A stretch of DNA of 11,232 nt, taken from positions 1 to 11,232 of the forward strand of contig NWUY0304312459.1 in the NCBI GenBank assembly GCA_004151065.3, in the 5' to 3' direction. Source of the DNA: Larix sibirica. Taxonomy: Eukaryota > Streptophyta > Pinopsida > Pinales > Pinaceae. Made by a program: the position numbers and the translations under genes. The number at the start of each line of letters is the position of its first letter. The first letter of the stretch is position 1. Below the pieces are notes generated by a model. That model ran no database searches. It was not told the DNA's origin and was given only the letters and a program-made list of their open reading frames with translations. Positions 8,001-11,232 of this stretch are shown here, one piece after another.

Positions 8001-9814
8001 ATCCATTGCCTTTATTTCTGTAGATATTGTCCCCAAGAAAAGAGAAAAAAAGGTTCATTGATGAATAAATTAATATGAACAATTATTTAGCAGCGAAGAT
8101 AAAGCTCTTAAAGACATCAAGGGGATAAATTCATAGTATCATCACTAATATGAATGTGACATATGGAATGGCAAAGCAGCACTAGTGACATGATCGACCA
8201 GCAAAATTCGAAGTGGTAACTTGATTCAATGCAAAAATCAGATTACTACTACAATGTAATTCCTTCACAATCTGTAGAACTGTTATTAGTACGTTCACTC
8301 CTTAAAAATATAAAGCACATTTAGAATTCTAAAATGTGTGGAATCTGCTGGGGTTTCCAGCCATTCGTCCTGCATTTCTGAAACTATTATAACATATTGC
8401 CTCAAGAACTACTATGCCTAGCTTCCTTGGGAAGAGAACCATATGATCCTGCAAACTTCATAGATGCATCTTTGGGTGTTGAGAACATGGTTATGACATT
8501 TGGATTTGATCCAGAGTTCTGAGAATTGCAGGGTCAAGTAAGATTAGTGTATTGATCTTACTCAAGATTCAAAACTCTTGTTTCCATCGAAACTTTTTGA
8601 ATGATTTTGATTTCCAGATATAGACTTGCCAATTTTTTTGGAAGACTAGGCAATCTCATGAAAAAGCCAGGGTTATAATTACGAAAAAAAGTTAACCCTA
8701 TCTTTAGGAAGTGGATCCTTGGTTGGAATTGATTTGATATTGCAAGTCTCTCATACAGCCCCTTGTCAATTTTGCAATTTGCAAAACTGCCACTCAATTT
8801 AGATTTATCATATCATATGGTAACGGGATTCTAATTGTTAAATACGTTGAACTTAGCCTCCTTTTATGCATCACTTTCTTTGGTGGATCCTTAGCTGCAG
8901 AACACTTACAGAGTAACAAATATGCCAAAGAATATGGGCTTGTGTCCACCTGCTACGCAAAACATTTTTATGCATAATGGTTTACACTGGTCAACTTCTT
9001 TTGGTCAGTTCATAGTTGCAAAATACTTGCATTCTAACAGATATGCTAAAGAATCTGGACTGATGTCTAACTGCTAGACAGAATTTTTAGGCACAATGGC
9101 TTGCACTTTGTTATACCAAGCGGCAGAAACAAATCCTAGTATTCATTTTATTTGTATCATATAGTTATCTTTGTTCAATTTGGAGGCAAACTTCTGATAT
9201 TGTTCTTGAATCTGTTCGTAACTTTCTGTGTTTTTCCCAATTGATTGATATATATTCTAGGACATGCTTCTTCAGGGTGTTTTCATTGTCTCATTTCTTT
9301 ATCTTCCACCTATTAAAGCAGTTCCATGTTGATTTCTATCTAGGCAGGGATCTGATTTTGTGGTCTTGGAACTTGCCTTGTGCCATCTTGCTTGGATGTG
9401 AAGGTGGAGGACAATTTCTTTCTTGAAAAAAAATTAACAATTGATTTTATTTGGAATCACAGGGAATTCTATCGTTCAACATTTTGAGAAGTAATATGCA
9501 CAAGTATGTATTGCTTTGGACCTTTCACCTTTTTAGGTTCACATGGTAATCCTTGTTTTATAGATTGTAGTTTTGTTTTACTTTACTTTTAATAAATGCT
9601 ATGCTTTCTGTACGATGGCTACTTCAGGAGCACGGATGTTGGTTCACGCAACATTGTGGGCTTGTCATACCTGTTGGAGAAGACACCAACAAGGAGCATG
9701 TCCACCTGTCTTACCAGAGTTGTGAAAGTCAATTCCTTCTCAGAGGCCAGAAATGGTCATCCAGATAAGGCAATGGAAGCTGTCATGGTTCGAAACAGAC
9801 TGTACAATGAGTAA
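2733..9814 (+). CDS. GTD-binding (zein-binding, DUF593) domain protein, probable myosin-binding protein; spliced from exons 2733-5096, 7353-7453 and 9628-9814
   Basis: The predicted spliced product is 883 residues. Residues about 182-290 are a clear GTD-binding domain, the coiled coil that family members use to bind the globular tail of class XI myosins. Recognisable parts are VENEVLTLREAL, the hallmark DLYTELEEERNSSSTAA, LSMILRLQGEKAAVRLEANQ, YKRLAEEKLAHDQ and LEDLIxRKDEEI-like sequence ending RHKLLSIGF. Near the N-terminus are an ECNCN cysteine motif (17-21) and WQRSVKRKFE (30-39), which also recur in this family. Residues 492-512 (LTLWEQIEKLEDRLQQL...) and 717-762 (QVEQLSMRLQALESDREFMK...) are further heptad-like coiled coils. 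Residues between about 295 and 490 and between 515 and 715 are polar, low in complexity and probably disordered. I see no membrane segment at the N-terminus, so it suits the MYOB5/6/7-like branch, likely cytosolic adaptors linking myosin XI to cargo. Membership of the family is firm. The exact orthologue is not. The start at 2733 follows an in-frame stop. Confidence 0.85.
5097..7352 (+). other. Intron of 2256 bp between main exon and small exon
   Basis: The donor is AAG|GTATAC and the proposed acceptor is ATTTACTTCCAG, with AG at 7351-7352. The interval is AT- and T-rich with frequent stops in all frames, typical of a plant intron. The only internal structure I can point to is the diverged tandem duplication at 5792-5953. 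An intron-like cassette at about 6922-6954 (TTATTTCAG then GAATCTTGCAG) gives only a few codons before a stop and was not accepted as an exon. Confidence 0.6.
5792..5953 (+). repeat. Diverged tandem duplication of about 79 bp inside the intron
   Basis: The segment starting GACAATTTACATAAGGTTTCC at 5792-5870 is repeated from 5871 to about 5953. Matching blocks include GACAATTT-CATAAGGTTTCC, TTACTGTA, CACTGCAT-ATGGCAATCCAG and ACATC-TT. The copies differ by many substitutions and small indels, with a few extra bases in the second copy around TGCTTGCAGACATT. There is no protein signal. It looks like an old local duplication. Confidence 0.75.
7353..7453 (+). CDS. Small coding exon (residues 789-822), basic linker
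   Basis: This 101-base exon follows the acceptor TTTACTTCCAG (AG at 7351-7352) and continues the phase 0 frame left by the main exon. It reads LVLSYIVNSTKKRGRYMDRS..., then ...EEDLQIDK. A short hydrophobic stretch followed by a KKRGR basic cluster suits the C-terminal region of this family, which I remember as hydrophobic then arginine/lysine-rich before a final GL..LL(E/D)KxP motif. The proposed donor is GATAA|GTGCGC (GT at 7454-7455), which is weak but gives the phase 2 end needed to enter the last exon in the family-like frame. Alternatives are ACCT|GTGGGA at 7475 or exon skipping. If unspliced, the frame runs to a stop at 7503-7505. Confidence 0.45.
7454..9627 (+). other. Intron of 2174 bp before the last coding exon
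   Basis: The interval between the proposed donor at 7454 and the acceptor GATGGCTACTTCAG (AG at 9626-9627) is stop-rich on both strands and shows no recognisable coding sequence. It contains a diverged tandem duplication of about 120 bases at 8871-9110. A candidate acceptor at 7999-8000 (GATGTATTTCAG) opens only about 26 codons without family resemblance and was rejected. Confidence 0.5.
8871..9110 (+). repeat. Diverged tandem duplication of about 120 bp inside the intron
   Basis: The segment beginning TCACTTTCTTTGGTGGATCC at 8871 corresponds to TCAACTTCTTTTGGTCAGTT at 8991. Blocks in common are GC(T/A)-CAGAACACTT/GCAAAATACTTGCA, (A/C)TAACA-ATATGC-AAAGAAT, GG-CT--TGTC-A-CTGCTA and a closing CA-AATGG-TT-CACT. 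One frame reads SNKYAKEYGLVS in the first copy and SNRYAKESGLMS in the second, hinting at conservation of a short coding-like core, though I do not recognise the protein and stops follow at once. It is probably a local duplication of unclassified repeat DNA. Confidence 0.7.
9628..9814 (+). CDS. Last coding exon (residues 823-883), C-terminal motif of the myosin-binding protein
   Basis: After the acceptor TGGCTACTTCAG (AG at 9626-9627) the phase 2 frame reads STDVGSRNIVGLSYLLEKTP and continues through TRSMSTCLTRV to a TAA at 9812-9814. As I recall it, angiosperm members of this family end with a motif of the kind GL..LL(D/E)K(T/G)P followed by arginines and CLTRT/CLSSTQ. That resemblance is why I place the true C-terminus here, more than 4 kb past the point where the long open frame stops. 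The tail after CLTRV is about 37 residues longer than I would expect in angiosperm proteins. The same exon is also open for 46 codons in phase 0, to a stop at 9766-9768, if the small exon is skipped. Confidence 0.6.
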
Positions 9815-10210
9815 AGGCTCTGCATCTGAATCCTCTTTCTATATTCTTTTATTAGAGGTTACAAGGCAATCTATCATGCAAGTCATGATTTGTGTGGCCT
9901 CTTTAAGATTGTTGTTTTTGCCTTGTGATTGTATACTTAATTCACGTTGCGCGGTGAATTTGTTCTCTTATATGATTGTAAGCAGGCTGACATGATCTGT
10001 TTATTTTGACAAAATTTACAAATATTTGGTCCCCGAGGACCATACTTTTTGTAAATGCATTCAGAGGTATGCATATATTCTGCGTCATTAGTAAGTGTAA
10101 ATTTTGCCTCATCGTAAGCTTTTACAAGCATTCAATACTATTTTGGATAGACTTACTCTCTAGTATTGAGTGTTCAATATAAATGCAATAAAATGTCTGA
10201 AATGCTTCGG
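9815..10210 (+). other. Probable 3' UTR
   Basis: The sequence after the TAA at 9812-9814 is U-rich with stops in every frame and leads to a canonical poly(A) signal at 10187-10192. A small palindrome, GGTCC-CCGA-GGACC, lies at 10028-10041. The end position is an estimate about 18 bases past the signal. Confidence 0.45.
10187..10192 (+). terminator. Polyadenylation signal AATAAA
   Basis: A canonical AATAAA lies within ATGCAATAAAATGTCTGAA, 373 bases after the predicted stop codon, and is followed by T-rich sequence. It is the clearest poly(A) signal downstream of the gene. AATAAA also occurs elsewhere by chance in AT-rich DNA (for example at 9591-9596, within the second intron). Confidence 0.4.
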
Positions 10211-10297
10211 TTGCATTTATTCTTGGTAATATGTTTATTCATAATTAGAATTTAGAACTGGTAAAGGTCAATGCCGGTTACACAACTTATAATGTCA

Positions 10298-10323
10298 GGA
10301 CTTGTCTTCGTAAAGACATGTCC
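10298..10323. repeat. Hairpin, 11-bp stem with one mismatch and 4-base loop
   Basis: GGACTTGTCTT at 10298-10308 pairs with AAGACATGTCC at 10313-10323 around the loop CGTA, with one mismatch. It lies about 100 bases after the poly(A) signal of the gene. Function unknown. Confidence 0.6.
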
Positions 10324-10485
10324 ATTACTAAAGACGTATATATATCTCAAGAGCAAAGGAGGCTAGTTGTCTTGGGTGGGTTGGCACACAATTCTCTTTA
10401 TTGGTCTATTAAGTGAGCTTTCATTCTTGCAATAATTGGATGTTAGGTTGATTATTTGTGGCTTCAAGCTTATGATCTCATCAAT

Positions 10486-10533
10486 AAAAGGCTACTATCC
10501 CTTTATAGGGAGGGAGTAGTAAAAGAGCCTTTT
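10486..10533. repeat. Imperfect inverted repeat with asymmetric insertions
   Basis: AAAAGGCTACTATCCCT at 10486-10502 is the reverse complement of the right side AGGGA-GTAGT-GCCTTTT, in which GGGA and about six bases (AAAAGA) are inserted between 10506 and 10533. The structure could be a degraded terminal or stem sequence of a small transposable element, or a relic of organelle DNA. No target duplication was recognised. Confidence 0.5.
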
Positions 10534-10682
10534 CCTTCTATCTATAGGGAAAATTTGAGTATTGATTATAGTACGAGGGGAATCCCTTTCAATTTGCGAC
10601 TATGGTCACGAATCAACATTCTTTGATTGATATCTTTCTCTCTTGCTTATTTGGTTAGAAAAGAAAATCAATCGGATCAACT

Positions 10683-10762
10683 TGATTTGTTGGAATTGGT
10701 AGACGTGGTAGGCGTAGGCTTTGGTAACCGTAATGGTTAGGGTTCAAGTCCCTCTATTTGCA
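10683..10762 (+). pseudogene. Degenerate plastid-type tRNA-Leu(UAA)-like fragment
   Basis: GATTTGTTGGAATTGGTAGACG at 10684-10705 resembles the 5' exon of plastid trnL(UAA), GATATGGCGAAATTGGTAGACG, with about 18 of 22 positions equal. GTTCAAGTCCCTCTAT at 10742-10757 equals the 3' exon sequence of that gene, the site of the well-known 'primer d'. Between them there is no group I intron and no clear anticodon stem. A 5-bp stem TAACC/GGTTA (10725-10739) could be a variable arm. The acceptor stem does not pair. I read it as a broken, probably organelle-derived tRNA sequence. A chance similarity at the T-arm cannot be excluded, although two matching ends in the correct order make that less likely. 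Confidence 0.4.
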
Positions 10763-11232
10763 CTAGCCAAAATGATTTATGTGATCATCAACCACAAGTT
10801 CCAAATGATGGGCCAGACCTATCTTCCCCTTCCTCTATTTGTTTATTGGATATCGACCGATTCATCCATTATCTTCCCTCTGGTGATCTCCTAACCAATT
10901 AGGGGGTAAGGTATTTAAAGAACCATGTCCAAGATTACTATTGATTTATTTCTATCTATATCCTTTTTTTCAATGGAAAATATCTCAATTTCTCTTCATA
11001 AATAAGAATGGAAATTACATTCTTCAGGTGCATACAACACATTACATAAATACTTTTTTAAAGCATTCAAAGATAAACAATCAAATGGATCCTCGAGAGA
11101 CAAAAAAATGTTTTACAATAAGTCAAGATTTAAAGAAATCGTCAATTTTCCCTTTCTTTCCATGTCCATTCTCCTTGTGATGGATCTACAACTACCATTT
11201 GTAAGCTAAGTCACCTGACACGGGGACACGGG
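10763..11232. other. Non-genic AT-rich sequence to the window end
   Basis: I see no convincing gene. The open frame at 10941-11180 is low in complexity, rich in Phe, Ile, Lys and Asn, and resembles nothing I know. The last 16 bases are two exact copies of GACACGGG (11217-11232), cut off by the window edge, possibly the start of a tandem repeat. Confidence 0.4.

Noticed and set aside
8001-8078. Possible exon after GATGTATTTCAG (IHCLYFCRYCPQEKRKKG...)
   Set aside because: A basic cluster is present, but the frame ends after about 26 codons and lacks the C-terminal family motif. The 9628 exon fits better.
10941-11180. 79-codon plus-strand frame near the end
   Set aside because: Phe/Ile/Lys/Asn-rich low-complexity translation typical of AT-rich non-coding DNA.
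1-11232. CRISPR array, operon, phage or bacterial system
   Set aside because: No regularly spaced repeats, no compact gene series and no ribosome binding sites. The intron-containing plant gene and gypsy remnant exclude a bacterial reading.

Overview
This is a eukaryotic window from a land plant. It is visibly AT-rich, has long introns, and contains decayed Ty3/gypsy retrotransposon sequence. The one convincing gene encodes a GTD-binding (zein-binding, DUF593) protein, a family restricted to plants. Large introns, a diverged protein outside its conserved core, and a retroelement close to the promoter make a gymnosperm (conifer-like) source my best guess. That is an inference, not something the sequence proves.

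Layout. Positions 1-1240 are old repeat sequence. From about 480 to 1139 a Ty3/gypsy integrase can be read, but only by changing frame several times and passing stop codons. It carries small tandem duplications. Positions 1242-1740 hold no recognised gene and are the likely promoter side of the gene. A GA-rich segment at 1757-1806 and a good splice donor at 1875 suggest a non-coding first exon. The main coding exon runs 2733-5096. It is followed by two long introns (5097-7352 and 7454-9627), a small exon (7353-7453) and a last coding exon (9628-9814). The spliced product is predicted to be 883 residues. A polyadenylation-like AATAAA lies at 10187-10192. The rest, to 11232, has no gene. It holds two hairpins and a degenerate sequence resembling the plastid trnL(UAA) exons.

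Function. The protein has the conserved GTD-binding coiled coil at residues about 182-290, further coiled coils at about 492-512 and 717-762, and a C-terminal GL..LLEKTP-type motif encoded by the last exon. Members of the family bind the globular tail of class XI myosins and act as cargo or vesicle adaptors. This copy shows no clear N-terminal membrane segment, so it fits the 'probable myosin-binding protein' (MYOB5/6/7-like) branch better than the membrane-anchored one.

I see no CRISPR array, operon, phage or unknown multi-gene system. The points most worth a second look are the C-terminal gene model (an ORF caller stops in the first long intron), the upstream ORF whose stop codon touches the main ATG, the last exon being open in two frames, two diverged tandem duplications inside the introns, and the trnL-like fragment.
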